Source: Tanypteryx hageni (taxonomy: Eukaryota > Arthropoda > Insecta > Odonata > Petaluridae). From it: DNA of 64,000 nucleotides. The notes beneath the pieces are model-generated. The model ran no database searches and was not told the DNA's origin. It saw only the letters and a program-made list of their open reading frames with translations. A program made the translations under genes and the position numbers. Numbering within the stretch: position 1 is the stretch's first letter; each line of letters opens with the position of its first letter. The stretch is taken from the NCBI GenBank assembly GCA_028673005.1, contig CM054115.1, forward strand, positions 5,811,501-5,875,500, read 5' to 3'. Below, piece after piece: positions 42,048-52,115 of the stretch.

Positions 42048-43335
42048 ATGGCTTCACCGAGAACTCCCGTTTCCACCTTCTTGTGCGCCGCTGGTTGTGA
42101 GGCCATGAGGGCTCGAATCAGGGAGCTGGAGAGGGTGGAAAGGTCCGAGGCAGCCTTAGTTCGTGTGGGGGCTCGGGGTAATCCCTGAAGAGTCACCGCG
42201 CCAAATTGGCGGCTCGGGATCGCCTGGGTGCGGTAGACGGTAGAGCGATCGGGGTTGCCTCTGACTCCTTACCGCGGGCTGAGGGTTCTCGGGCAGGGAA
42301 ATCCGATGAGTGGAGAGTGGTGTCCACTCGGGGAGATCGTGGGGTGGTGCTGCGCAGGCAGGGAGTTGGGAAAGCTTTGGCGGACCCTCTTCCTGTCAGT
42401 AATAGGTTCGAGGTGTTGTCGGAGGACGCCTCCACGGCCATTGCGCCCGTAACCACTCCCGTCTCTTCGATGGAGGCCGGGCCCAACGGGAGTCGGGTTG
42501 GGAAGGAGAGATTGTTAGTGCTAGGTAGCTCTAACATTTGGCGCGTGATGGCGCCCCTGTTATCCAGTGCCCGCCGGGAGGGAGTTGAATTTGAATGCCC
42601 AGCCGATTCGCCTCTATCCTACGCACTGTGGGTATCTCAGAGGTAGTGCAATGAATAGCAGGGGAAGGGAGGAGGGAAACCTGGTTCCGGCATTTGCCTG
42701 CTCTTACGAATAACACCAAGGGGGCCAACAGCTTAACGTCCCTTCAGAAGGACGGAACAGGTGAATTTGCACGGTCTCCTAAAACCACACAAACAGGGGG
42801 CCGGGCGACCTTGGAAAAATCCTACTTGCGCAGGATTCGTACCCGCTTCAAGCAGCAGGCGAGTAGCAGCCAGCGTCCTAACCACTACAACACCAGCACC
42901 CCCGGAGGGAGTTGAAGAGCGGGTCTTCTCCAGATGTATATCACTAGGCACGGTGCAGCAGGAGACAAACAGAGCGAGAGTTGTGGTAGTGGCGCCAGGT
43001 TGCTCCAGGCTGCGGGTGGTGGCGCATATTGGAACTAACAACGCCTCGAAGCGCGGGTCCGAGGAGATTTTAAGTTATTTAAGGACTTGTTCTCTGAGGT
43101 TGCTCTTATCCGAGAGGATTCGGGTTCAGACGTGCCGCTTACTGTCTGCAGTATAGTCCCTAGGATTGACCGCGGTTCTGAGGTTTCAAGTAGGATTGAC
43201 GGTCTGAGCCGCTCTGGAATTTCTGTCGGGACTTGGGAGTGGATTTCGTCGACCTACGACCGAATATCGAATCGTGCAGGGCACCACTGGATCACTCTGG
43301 TGTTCACTACACGCCCGAATCGGCTCAGAGAGTAG
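42048..43335 (+). pseudogene. LINE ORF1 with SGNH-esterase-like domain
   Basis: Start ATG 42048 (MASPRTPVSTFLCAAGCEAM) followed by a short helical segment; a stop at 42186 and frame changes follow. The frame 42206-42646 encodes WRVVSTRG and KERLLVLGSSNIWRVMAPLL, where VLGSSN aligns with block I (GDS) of SGNH hydrolases. After a SINE insertion, VVAHIGTNNASKRGSEEIL (about 43017-43073) corresponds to the HIGTND block. Esterase domains in ORF1 are known for CR1-clade LINEs. The serine/aspartate context is altered (GSS for GDS, NN for ND), so the copy is probably inactive. Confidence 0.75.
42590..42903 (-). mobile_element. tRNA-derived SINE with 13-bp target duplication
   Basis: GGAGGGAGTTGAA is duplicated at 42577-42589 and 42904-42916 inside LINE ORF1. 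Read on the minus strand, the head has TAGTGGTTAGGACGCTGGC (box A-like) and GGGTACGAATCC (box B-like) spaced as in a tRNA, then a body with GAAGGGACGTTAAGCTGTTG and GGTTTCCCTCCTCCC, and a short 3' end TTCAAA. Removing it restores the ORF1 frame context (REGVE to ERVFSR). Confidence 0.82.
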
Positions 43336-43402
43336 GGCGTAGGATTCTCGAGCATAGTAGGGATTTTTTAGGCTAGAGAGTAGGGCAGGGTGTAGGTCAG
43401 TT

Positions 43403-43999
43403 TTGGGTAAGGGGATAATCGATGTGTTCGTAGAAAATAAGAATCACGATAGATTATGTAATGATAGGATATACTCGAAGCACGAGTTAAATGCACGTAA
43501 TGTGAGAGATATGGAGGAAGTTCATAGTAACATGCAGCACCAATTTCGCGATAGGTCATTGATAGAATGTTCCGTTAAGGGCGCGACGAGTCGCAATTCC
43601 AATTTTGATGCTATGCCAAGCAGTCGTGGAATTGGTTGTAATGGGAGCGCCTGTAGTTTCGGAGTGGAAGAGAAAGTCAAGGGTGAGGTTAATATGCGAA
43701 GTGATAGTGAGAAATTAAACGTCCTCGTACTGAACTGCCGCAGCATCCGTAGGAAAATTGCTGAGTTTGAGCATATTATTCGCAGTCTGCATGCCTACGT
43801 CGTGATTGGCACATAAAGTTGGTTTACGGATGAGATTCAGAGTCAGGAGATATTTCCTAGAGACTATCGTGTCTATAGAAAAGATCGCGCTAATAGATCG
43901 GGCGGGGGGGGGGGGGGTTCATAGCGGTCAGCGATAAGTTCGATAGCAGTGAGATTCCGATAAGTGACGAGGATATCGAGTGTTTGGTGCCGCATAGGT
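43403..43999 (+). pseudogene. LINE ORF2 start: AP-endonuclease N-terminus, truncated
   Basis: The open frame reaches KLNVLVLNCRSIRRKIAEFE (about 43716-43775) and YVVIGT, then a stop; a shifted frame continues SWFTDEIQSQEIFPRDYRVY and a G-run ending FIAVSDKFDSSEI and DEDIECLV. N-C-RS...EF..II, GTE-WL, I--E-FP-DY-V-R-DR and GGGV-IAV are the N-terminal endonuclease motifs of CR1/L2-type ORF2. It is cut at 43999; the rest of the element is absent, although a related ORF2 3' part is at 7700. Confidence 0.8.
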
Positions 44000-44965
44000 A
44001 AAGATTATTTTAAATTTCTCGATCGAAAAATATATATGTATTTCTAAATACGTTTTGAAACAAAGAAGAATTATCTTCAAGTCTAGGATTATAAACAAAT
44101 GCATAATGAGAAACAAGAAATAATCAAGTTAACAATTTCTGTAAATTCAAAATATTTCAAATGAAAACAATGAGACACCACTAGGGCACACCTATTTCAT
44201 TCTATTACAAGCACAATTCTATCCCTGGCGTCTATGTTGCAGTTTAACTTCCAAACTCACTATAATCTACTGATAACCGCGAGAAGTTTTAAACAGAAAT
44301 TTCAGTTACTCAATCTAAAATTACGGCTCATTTTGTTAACTGACACGTACCATATTCACGGCCAGGGCAATGGATGACACAGCTAGGTGAAGTAAGCGAG
44401 GCTTAACACCTAAATATGAGAAACATTTCCTCTCTAAATGCTTCTCACACACAAAAAACAAGAGAAATTTCTTTCCTTCCTTCGTAGGAGATCTATCCAG
44501 TGCAGGTATCTGTTAAGAAAAATATCTGTTAAGAAAATATAAAAGCATTCTCACAAAACGCATTCACATAACACTATAGAACTAGTTAGAATTTTTTTCA
44601 AAAATATATGCTATTTTTAAGACTTACCTGTTGATTGGAGATCAGAACATTCCGTCAAGTTTTCTTAAACAGTTATGAATGCATGTCTACTATATATCTA
44701 CTTGACAAAATCAGAGTAACTGACAACCTCTCAATAAGCAATGGCCAACTTTTTTCAAGAAAAATGGCCGCTGTTCCGTTACGATAAACAAGGAACGTCT
44801 GGCGCTGTTGTGATGTGGTAGAGAGAGAGAAATAGAGGGAGAAAGAGAGAGAGAGCTGACTGCGACTGCAGCGCCTTTTGCGGACCCCTTATCAAAGTGA
44901 ACTACGTGTAAAAGCTGGGAATCTATTCTCCCATAAGAGTTCCATACCCCTGGCTATTAGCAACG
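44000..44965. other. Non-coding, (GA)n at 44816-44862
   Basis: AT-rich sequence with one GAGA microsatellite. No ORF or repeat partner recognised. Confidence 0.45.
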
Positions 44966-44969
44966 TTTG

Positions 44970-45490
44970 TGATATCGCCCCCTTGCATGGGAAATGTGGG
45001 TAAAGTGTATGTTTTTTCAATACATACCTCGAAAAGGCAAGTTCTATTAAAATCAGTAATTGCGAATTATATTGAGCTTAAAAAATTAAAAGAATTGTGC
45101 GCCACAAGATGGATAGAAAGACATAATTCCGTGACAGCTTTTGTAGAATTACTTGATTCGGTATCAGAATCTTGAAATATTATCACTGAGTAGCGTGATA
45201 GGGACACTTTGTCCAATGCTAAACTATACTTTGTGCACTTAACCAAATTGAGTTTGTTTTATCATTATTTTTAGTAAAAAAATGTTTCAGCTTATCATTG
45301 TCGCTCTGCAAAACTTTGCAAGAAAAAAATTTATATCAAATACAGGTTATTAACTTAGCAGATGGCGTAATTGAGGAATTAAGAAGTTTGCGGATAAATT
45401 GTGATTATGAATTTGGTATCATTTTTAAAGAAGAGACCTTAGTTCGAATCTTGAAGCACTTTTCTCAACTTGTGTAACACAGGAATGATT
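44970..45490 (+). pseudogene. hAT transposase fragment, THAP12/52-kDa-repressor-like type
   Basis: The frame from 44969 reads LKELCATRWIERHNSVTAF then VELLDSVSES and a stop, the conserved LK-LC-TRW-ERH-SV motif of the hAT middle domain. After frameshifts, RDTLSNAKLYFVHLTKLSLF and DGVIEELRSL-like remnants extend to about 45480. No zinc finger or dimerisation domain remains. 45491-45910 is AT-rich and unassigned. Confidence 0.75.
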
Positions 45491-46411
45491 GACACGTAAT
45501 TTTTTTAACCAAAATTAAAATATCTTAAAAATACGACATCGGACATTGGTTTTTTCTTAATGTCAAAATAAGAATCTCATTCTATAACGCTCATAAACGC
45601 GTATTAACTGTATAGGACTTAGGATCAATCTACCCATGTTATTACAGCAGAAATTATGGTTCTTAAAATAGCTTAGGTTGGTGACTGGGAAGAATTACAT
45701 TGATTTTTGTCTTTAGATTTGATTTTCCTTTTTATTTCTTTATTTTATTTTGTATTTCCCTTTATTTTGCAATAAGAAATTAATATAAGATATTAATTTA
45801 TTACTGTATTATTTTGAAATTTAATTCTTATTAAGCACGTATATATGCATAGATTGTTATTTTTCATTGAAATTAACTTGGTTATAATAAAATAAATATT
45901 TATAGGCAAACATGCATTCAGTCAAGAAAAGAAAAATTGCAAGTGAATGTCGTATCTTTAAAGCATCGTGGACCCATGACTTCTTTGTTATTGAACATAA
46001 TGACGGCATACTATGTCTTATATGTCACGAGAAGATAGCTGTTATTAAGGAATACAATGTCCTGCGACATTATTCTACAAAACACTCCAGTAAATTTGAC
46101 AGCCTCTTGGGTCAAGTGAGAATCGACAAAATTACCTAGATAAAAAAGAATATTATTGGACAACAATCTTTTTTCAAAGCTGCAAAGGAGAATTCTGAGG
46201 AGGCAACAAAGATCAGTTTCTTGATAGCCGAAACATTAGCGAAGAGAGGGAAACCATTTTCTGATGGGGAATTCGTAAAAGATTTCCTGGACATTTTTAC
46301 ATCTGTTTGCATGCCCTGATAAAAATTCGATAGCCCAAAAAATTATCCTTTCGCATAAAACAATTGGTAGAAGAGTAGATGAGCTGGCATCTAACATTAA
46401 AAATACTTTGG

Positions 46412-46737
46412 GAATAATTTTGAAACCAGAAAAAGGTCTGCTATGACCGGGAATCGAACCCGGGTCTTCCACTTGCGGGGCGGATATTCTACCTCTGAAC
46501 TATCGTAGCAGAACACTTTTTCTCGTTTCTGAACACGGATGTTTCCTTGGTTGGGACGGAACTAGCCAAGCTAGTATCAAACTGCCCCAACAGATGTCCT
46601 CTAAGAGACACATCGAAGAAAACTCCTCCCTCTGAAATGGTGAGATTGCCAAACAAGAAATTGATGGAATAATATGATCCGAAAATCCTATGCACACAGG
46701 CATAAGCTGTAAAGGTGGGAATAATTTTGAAACGAGA
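46412..46737 (-). mobile_element. tRNA-bearing short repeat, copy 1 (326 bp, 13-bp duplication)
   Basis: Inserted in the hAT gene between duplicated AAAAATACTTTGG (46399-46411 and 46738-46750). Both termini carry the same-orientation GGGAATAATTTTGAAAC. Read on the minus strand: GTTTCAAAATTATTCCCACC, CTTATGCC, CATATTATTCCATCAA, GGCAATCTCACCATTTCAGA, GATACTAGCTTGGCTAG, then the tRNA-like part (46509-46440) and again GTTTCAAAATTATTCCC. A second copy with permuted order is at 50991-51300. Confidence 0.88.
46440..46509 (-). tRNA. tRNA-like pseudogene (70 nt cloverleaf) within short repeat
   Basis: The minus strand folds as a full cloverleaf: 7-bp acceptor with one mismatch, D-arm with TAGTTCAGAGGTAGAAT (box A), 5-bp anticodon stem TCCGC/GTGGA, and a perfect T-arm CCGGG-TTCGATT-CCCGG (box B). 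It is closest by eye to tRNA-Gly in its D-arm. Position 33 is C instead of the universal U, and the anticodon positions read CGC, so it is unlikely to decode. It is a repeat-borne tRNA-like promoter, not a working tRNA gene. Confidence 0.7.
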
Positions 46738-47717
46738 AAAAATACTTTGGTAGAAAGAATTAAGGCGTGCAAGTTTTACAGTTTAGCTGTTTATGAGAGT
46801 AGAGATGTGCTCGATACAGCTCAATTGGCAGTCTTTGTACGAGGAGTCACCGGCACTTATGAAATAATTGAGGAACTTCTTGAACTTTGTCCAATGAAAG
46901 GCACAACAAAGGGACAAGACATTTACGATGAAGTAAAACCTCTGTTGATAAAATTTAGACTACGAGAGAGTAACCTTTGTGGTCTAACAACTGATGGAGC
47001 TCCTGCGATGACAGGGAAGCTAATCGGGTTTGTAAAGCTAATGCAAAAATCATTGTCACATGAAATTATCACATTTCATTGCATAATTCACCAGGAGCAA
47101 ATTTGTGCAAAGACACTGCAGTTGAAGCATGTGATGGAAGTTGTTGTTTCCACAATTAATTTTATTAAGTCACGAGGGCTCAATCATCGACAGTTCCAAG
47201 CCTTTCTTGCAGAATTAGGATCAGACTATGGCGATGTAATTTACTTCAGTCGCGTACGTTGGCTTAGTAGAGCGAACACATTGGCGCACTTCTACTCTCT
47301 GCTAGAAGAAATAAAGGAATTTATGAGAAACAATGGAAAGGATGTGAGTATCATGGACAATGAGGATTGGCTGAATGACCTTGCTTTCTTAGTTGACACA
47401 ACCAAATATCTTGCAGAATTGAATATAAAGCTACAAGGAAAGGGTCAGTTCGTCAATGCATTATATGAGCATGTTACAGCCCTTACCGAGAAGTTAAAAC
47501 TGTTTCAAAAGCAGTTACTTGTTTAAAAAACTGACCACTTCACAACACTTTCAGCAAGACGTGCTAAGACAGTAAAATTTGAAAAATACGCAACATTGAT
47601 TAGTAGCCTGAGAAACGAATTCGAACAGAAATTTGCAGATTTCAGAAATCATAGTCTCGAGCTTAAAATGTTTGCTGATCCATTTAGCATAGATGTTAAT
47701 GAAGAGAAGGAAACTCG

Positions 47718-48075
47718 GTGGTCATAATAGAAAAACATAAATACTATGAAAAGATCTATACTATGTTAAAAGAAGGACCCTACACAAAAATTCCCAAGAA
47801 TCCCCTAAACAAGATGATCACAGATACTAAAAACACCTTAAAAATTTGTACCACAATAATCACGAAAAAAATCCAAACCCAACTTCATATCTCAAACCCT
47901 ATAATCCCTAGGATGTATTTCCTCCCAAAAATACATAAAAATGACATCCCCCTCAGACCTATTGTCTCTGCCATCAACTCTCCTACATACAAAATTTCCC
48001 AATGGCTAAATGAACAGTTCAAACAATCGCCTCTTACTCAAGAGTCACTTATTAAAAATCAAGTTGCTGTTCGTC
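47718..48075 (+). pseudogene. Penelope-like element RT fragment
   Basis: The frame from 47718 reads VIIEKHKYYEKIYTMLKEGP, YTKIPKNPLNKMI, IPRMYFLPKIHKNDIPLRPI and VSAINSPTYKISQWLN. P--Y-LPKIHK-D-PLRPIVS-I-SPTY is the characteristic N-terminal block of Penelope-like reverse transcriptases. The YxDD core and GIY-YIG endonuclease are absent. It abuts the truncated hAT at 47717. 48076-48600 after it is unassigned AT-rich DNA. Confidence 0.85.
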
Positions 48076-48699
48076 ACAGTGGAAAAACGTTTAGGCGAAA
48101 TAGCTCGCCGGGGGAGTTTCAAATCATAAGAAATTATAGCCGTTCTCCGTGATATCACAGAAGATGTATCAGAATATGGTGAATTACTGTCCGCGTCAAA
48201 AAGACGTGCATCTCAATTTTGACGTGCGATCATTTGCGCTGCGTTTATTAAAAAGAATATACAAAAATACCATAGGAAAGCTTATTTTATGCTTAATAAG
48301 GTTTGATTTTTTAATATTTTTAAACAGAAAATGTAAAATTTTACGGCGAGTTAAACACAGAAACTACCCGTAAAAACCAGCTACGCAGCCAACTTTCGCG
48401 AAAGTAGTCATATATAATAATTCATTAACGAATAACTACTGAACAAAATCTTTTGAAATTTAAAACAGTGATGAAATAAGATATAATAAAGGCAATGCAA
48501 TAATTTTCTAATCTCTATGGTAATTACAAAGTCGGTAGGTAGCAACGTCTTTATTTTATTTTCATTCAAGAGGTTTTTAGGAAAAAACATCGCGTTTCTT
48601 GCAATGTTTATACAGATTATGTGTATGGTGCGGTGCGAGGTCGACGATCAGCTGTTCGTGGGCAGGCTACAGGGGCGGGAAAGACCAGGGGTTGTAGAA

Positions 48700-49965
48700 G
48701 CCCCCTGACCGCATCGGTGTGGCGTTTCAAGGCGCAGGAGCTCCAGTGAAAGAAGATCGAGGAGCGAGGGGTCGCCGCCGTGCTCCTGGCAGGTTGAGGA
48801 ATGCTGCTGGTGGAGATGAAGCTGACGACGTCGCTTCATTTCAGGAAGATGTGGATCCAGATAAACCGAGAGCGCTGGAAGATGCCCTAGTAGCGCTAGA
48901 TGGAACTCGGTGGGAACCTCTGGATATTGGTGCGCAGTCCTCAGGTAGGCGTTCTATCCAGAACGTGCTCAGGGAATTACCGGGCTCCACTGGGAATGCA
49001 AAGAGATATGTCACTATAGGAAGTCCTGCTAGTGCATGGTCCTTGTTCATTGACAATTTCACGCTTCAAAATATAAGAAAATGCACAGAAACAGAGGCCC
49101 GTCGTCAATCAGGGAATGACGACTGGAGCCTGACAACAGTTGAGCTCGAGGCATTTAATTCTGTTATGTATGCACGTGGGGTCAGTCGAAAGAATGACTC
49201 GCCCATTCATTCTCTGTGGTCTACTTCTTGGGGTGTCCCTCTGTGCAAAAAGGCGATGTCTAGGAATCGATTCTGTGAAATACTAAGGTTTCTTCGCTTT
49301 GACGAAATGTCTTCTCGCTCAGAGAGACTCAAATCTGACAAGTTTGCGATGTATTCCACTGTATGGAACAGGTTTATAGAAAACTGTATTGCTTGCTACA
49401 AACCTGGTCCTTACATTACAGTTGATGAGCAACTATTTCCTAGCAAAGCTCGTTACCCCTTTACTCAGTTCATGGCGTCAAAACCGGACAAATATGGGCA
49501 GAAATATTGGTCAGTCGTACACAAGGACACTAAGCACGTGGTAAATGGTTTTCCTTACGTCGGAGAGGACGAGGCCCGCCCTGCCGTCTAGCGTGTGGCT
49601 GAATGCGTAGCTATGAGCCTCATGGGACCATTCTTTGGGAAAGCCAGGAATGTAATCACAGATAATTATTTTACTTTCCTTGCGAAGGAAGGAGAAGAGC
49701 CAAAGCATAGTTGGCAGAGTTAACAAACATAGAGGGGAGATTCCTGCCAATATCCAGTCCACGAAAGAACAGTTTTTCTTAACAGAGATTTATAAACATC
49801 AGGAGGTAACAATTACTATTTATCAGGGAAAGACGAAGAAGAATATAGTACTCTTGAGAACGTATCATCCAACCGTTGAAATCACTGAAAATGCAAAAAC
49901 TCCTGAAACGGTGCAATTTTATAAACAAAGTATGACGTTGACGTAGTGAATAGATAGCAAAAAAT
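48700..49965 (+). pseudogene. piggyBac-like transposase, frameshifted after the core
   Basis: The open frame from 48719 to 49588 has a basic/acidic N-terminus, then AWSLFIDNFTLQNIRKCTET, DDWSLTTVELEAFNSVMYAR, MSRNRFCEILRFLRFDEM, PGPYITVDEQLFPSKARYPF (first catalytic Asp, VDEQ about 49420) and FMASKPDKYGQKYWSV, the standard order of the DDE_Tnp_1_7 family. A stop at 49589 (QAV to RAV-stop) follows GEDEARPAV. Next comes GPFFGKARNVITDNYFTFLA (second Asp, about 49660), then frameshifts; the VDVV remnant of the third acid site is near 49930. No cysteine-rich C-terminal finger is seen. Family length is about 580-620 aa; ~420 are traceable. Confidence 0.88.
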
Positions 49966-50610
49966 ATTCAATCCGAACAGGTACAAGGCGATGGCCAGTG
50001 CATGCCTTCCAGAATAAAAACTCGTTTACCATCGGACTGTCCCTTGAATGTTCAACAGCGATGTGTGGGTTTTCAGAACCCCATACACGGATGTTGTGTC
50101 GATTCACTTTTCCTGAAAAATGAAATGTGGCTTCGTCACTGAAACACAACGTTGACAGGAACGTTTCGTCCTCCTCAATGCGAGCCATCATGACTGAACA
50201 AAACGTGTAGCAGGCCGGTGTTGTCGTTCGGCGTAATGGCCTGCAGTAATTGTAAACGATATGGACGGAGTGCAAGGCATTTTCGCAGGATTTGCCACAC
50301 TGTTTTCTTTGGTACGCTCTGTTCGCGGCTACACTGTCATGTCGACTTCCTCCGGATTCGAAGAAACGACTGTCAAACAGGATCAACTGTTTCCTCACTC
50401 ACAGGTGGTCAACCGGGACTCTTCCCTTTACAGATGCAGCCGGTCCCCTGAAATTTGTGATACCATGTCCGAATGGAATTTGCAGCAGGAGGATTCTAAT
50501 TGTACTTCCTTCAAAATGCTCGCTGAACGGAGATGACAACTTTGTGGAATGTAACTCCAAGACGCAAAAAGCACGCTCCTGTCCACTTGCCATCTTTCTC
50601 TACACTACAA
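49966..50610 (-). pseudogene. Tc/mariner-superfamily transposase (DUF4817/DDE_3 type), 3' truncated
   Basis: Minus strand: SGQERAFCVLELHSTKLSSP and ITNFRGPAASVKGRVP (N-terminal helix-turn-helix region, 50593-50400), LPKTVWQILRKC-like remnants, then MMARIEEDETFLSTLCFSDE and ATFHFSGKVNRHNIRVWGSE (first catalytic Asp in SDEATF, about 50140). It then ends abruptly near 49966 against the piggyBac pseudogene, so the second and third acidic residues are missing. Frameshifts occur within it. Confidence 0.82.
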
Positions 50611-50966
50611 CGGCAGCGCAGTAAATTGAGCGCTCTAGCGGTAACTATCAGAAACTAATTCTTGCACCGGCGTACGCTAAAACTGTTTGAGTTCCTGTTT
50701 TAAATACTGCATGTAGTATTTTCCTATTGCTAATCGTTTCTTCGTAAATAATTTCAGAAAACTCATATATACACACATATATCTATATATATACGTGGCT
50801 ACCCTCCAGTCTTGATCCGCGAACAGATCCATATGGCGATGACGCCTACCCACCATGGATCCCTTCCACACACACCTACTATCCCTGTATCAACCCCTCC
50901 ACTCACTCTTACTACACTTTTCCTTCCTGGTATCCACGAAGCCTTCAAAACAATCCTCCATGCTGC
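50611..50966. other. Non-coding, short (TA)/(CA) patches
   Basis: Nothing recognised apart from simple repeats near 50770-50800. Confidence 0.4.
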
Positions 50967-51300
50967 CCATCCATCCATCCATCCATCCATCAATTTCGGG
51001 CTTTGGCAATCTCACCATTTGAGAGGGAGGGGTTTTCTTCGACGTTCTCTTGGGGGACGTCCATTGGGGCTGGTTGATACTAGCTTGGCTAGCCCGGACC
51101 CAACTAAGAAAAACACCCGCGTTCAGAAACAGGAAAGATTATCTGCTACGGTAGTTCAGTGGTAGAATATCCGCCCGGCAAGTGGAAGACCCGGGTTCAA
51201 TTCCCGGTCATAGCGGAATTTTTTCCTGTTTCAAAATTATTCCCAAATTACAACTTATGCCATTCTGCATAGTTTCATATTATTCCATCATAATAAATGT
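50967..51300 (+). mobile_element. tRNA-bearing short repeat, copy 2, circularly permuted
   Basis: After a (CATC)n run (50967-50990) the sequence runs CATCAATTTC, GGCAATCTCACCATTTGAGA, GATACTAGCTTGGCTAG, the tRNA-like part (51145-51214), CCTGTTTCAAAATTATTCCC, then CTTATGCC, GCATAG and CATATTATTCCATCA. In copy 1 the last three blocks precede the GGCAATCTC block; here they follow the tRNA-like part. The two copies are therefore circular permutations of one unit, as if drawn from a tandem array or circle. Confidence 0.85.
51145..51214 (+). tRNA. tRNA-like pseudogene, copy 2
   Basis: Same 70-nt cloverleaf as 46440-46509: TAGTTCAGTGGTAGAAT in the D-arm, TCCGC/GTGGA anticodon stem and CCGGG-TTCAATT-CCCGG T-arm. 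Again C at position 33; anticodon positions read GGC. Flanking arms GAAACAGGAAA (51126-51136) and TTTCCTGTTTC just downstream of the tRNA-like end are exact complements. Confidence 0.7.
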
Positions 51301-51303
51301 TCA

Positions 51304-51485
51304 AAAAGGCCTCCTTCCGAACGTATGCACGCTTTAGTCCTTCGTCTTAAGGACTTCCTGATACGCTCAAAAAGGACAGGTTGTGCTGCAACGGTTTGAC
51401 AATCATTTTGAATCCTTGTCAAAACACCTCTCTTGTGCTGACGAATTCAGCGTAAACCATGGTCTTTAGGGTTCCCCAAATGCAG
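51304..51485 (-). pseudogene. Tc-like transposase C-terminal end, inverted copy of 52985-53180
   Basis: The reverse complement matches 52985-53180: TTCTGCATTTGGGG, CCCTAAAGACCATGGTTTAC, CAACCTGTCCT and GTCCTTAAGACGAAGGACTA. These encode FCIWGTLKTMVY and SLRRRTKAC in the plus-strand copy. It joins directly to the mariner fragment above it. Confidence 0.85.
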
Positions 51486-51930
51486 AAATCTCAAGGATTC
51501 TTGGCAGAAGTTCCGCGTATTTTCCTTTCGCTCGTCTGTCAGATTTTTGGGCACCATTTTTGCACAGACTTTTCGCATGTCCAAATGCTCGGTTTAAAAT
51601 TTGATGGACGGCTTTTTTATTAATGTTCAGCTGATTTGCAACGAATCTAACCAACAACCGTCGGTCTGTAGCAATGAAAGACCTCACCCCGCTCCACACT
51701 CTCATCTGATTTCACCGTGGAAGGTCTTCCCGAGCGATGATCATTTTCCACAATTTTGCTTCCTTCCTTAAATGCCTTGTGACACCGAAAAACTTCTGCT
51801 TTGGAAAAAACTTCATCGCCATACGCTCTTTTTAATTTTTCAACAATTTCCGTAGCAGTTTTGTTCAATTTGATGGAGTACCGTTGCTCGATATTCCGCT
51901 CCATTTTTACCGTTACGATGTGCACAAAAA
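51486..51930 (-). pseudogene. Mariner-type transposase N-terminus, truncated
   Basis: Minus strand from 51925: MERNIEQRYSIKLNKTATEI, VEKLKRAYGDEVFSKAEVFR, CHKAFKEGSKIVENDHRSGR then PSTVKSDESVE is the first helix-turn-helix and linker of mariner (SETMAR-like) transposases. A frameshift leads to LLVRFVANQLNINKKAVHQI (second helix-turn-helix). It ends at the junction with the inverted Tc-like segment at 51485 and has no DDD core. Confidence 0.85.
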
Positions 51931-52115
51931 CGACCTTGAATAGTTAACAAATACACGGCCGACAATCATAGAAACAAGACGCAAATGTTGTCATTGTTTA
52001 AACAATGGTAAAGGGTAGGAGGAGGTAGTGTTGCCACATCGTGCACAAGAATTTCAGCCTCATTACTTTAGGGATGGTCCTCGTACTTTCGTGAACTCTT
52101 TAAAAGAAGGGTACT

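Larger units (their letters stand above)
45912..47717 (+). pseudogene. hAT transposase, BED-finger GTF2IRD2/ZBED5-like type, interrupted
   Basis: Start ATG 45912. N-terminal finger: FKASWTHDFFVIEHNDGILC then LICHEKIAVIKEYNVLRHYS and TKH (C-x2-C...H-x4-H). A stop at 46137 and frame changes lead through SFFKAAKENSEEATKISFLI and RGKPFSDGEFVKD. A tRNA-bearing repeat interrupts at 46412-46737. The core resumes: ESRDVLDTAQLAVFVRGV, LCGLTTDGAPAMTGKLIGFV (with acidic D), HCIIHQEQICAKTLQLKHVM, and FSRVRWLSRANTLAHFYSLL (open 46750-47526). After a stop at 47524, FEKYATLISSLRNEFEQKF continues to about 47717, where a Penelope fragment abuts. The C-terminal dimerisation region is missing. Confidence 0.85.

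Noticed and set aside
46440..46509. Functional tRNA gene
   Set aside because: A complete cloverleaf, but C33 replaces U33, it is embedded in an inserted repeat with target duplications, and a second copy has a different anticodon. Listed as tRNA-like only.
44969..47717. One single hAT gene from 44970 to 47717
   Set aside because: The 44970 fragment (LKELCATRWIERH) belongs to the middle of a transposase and precedes the N-terminal BED finger at 45912, so two elements of different type are adjacent.
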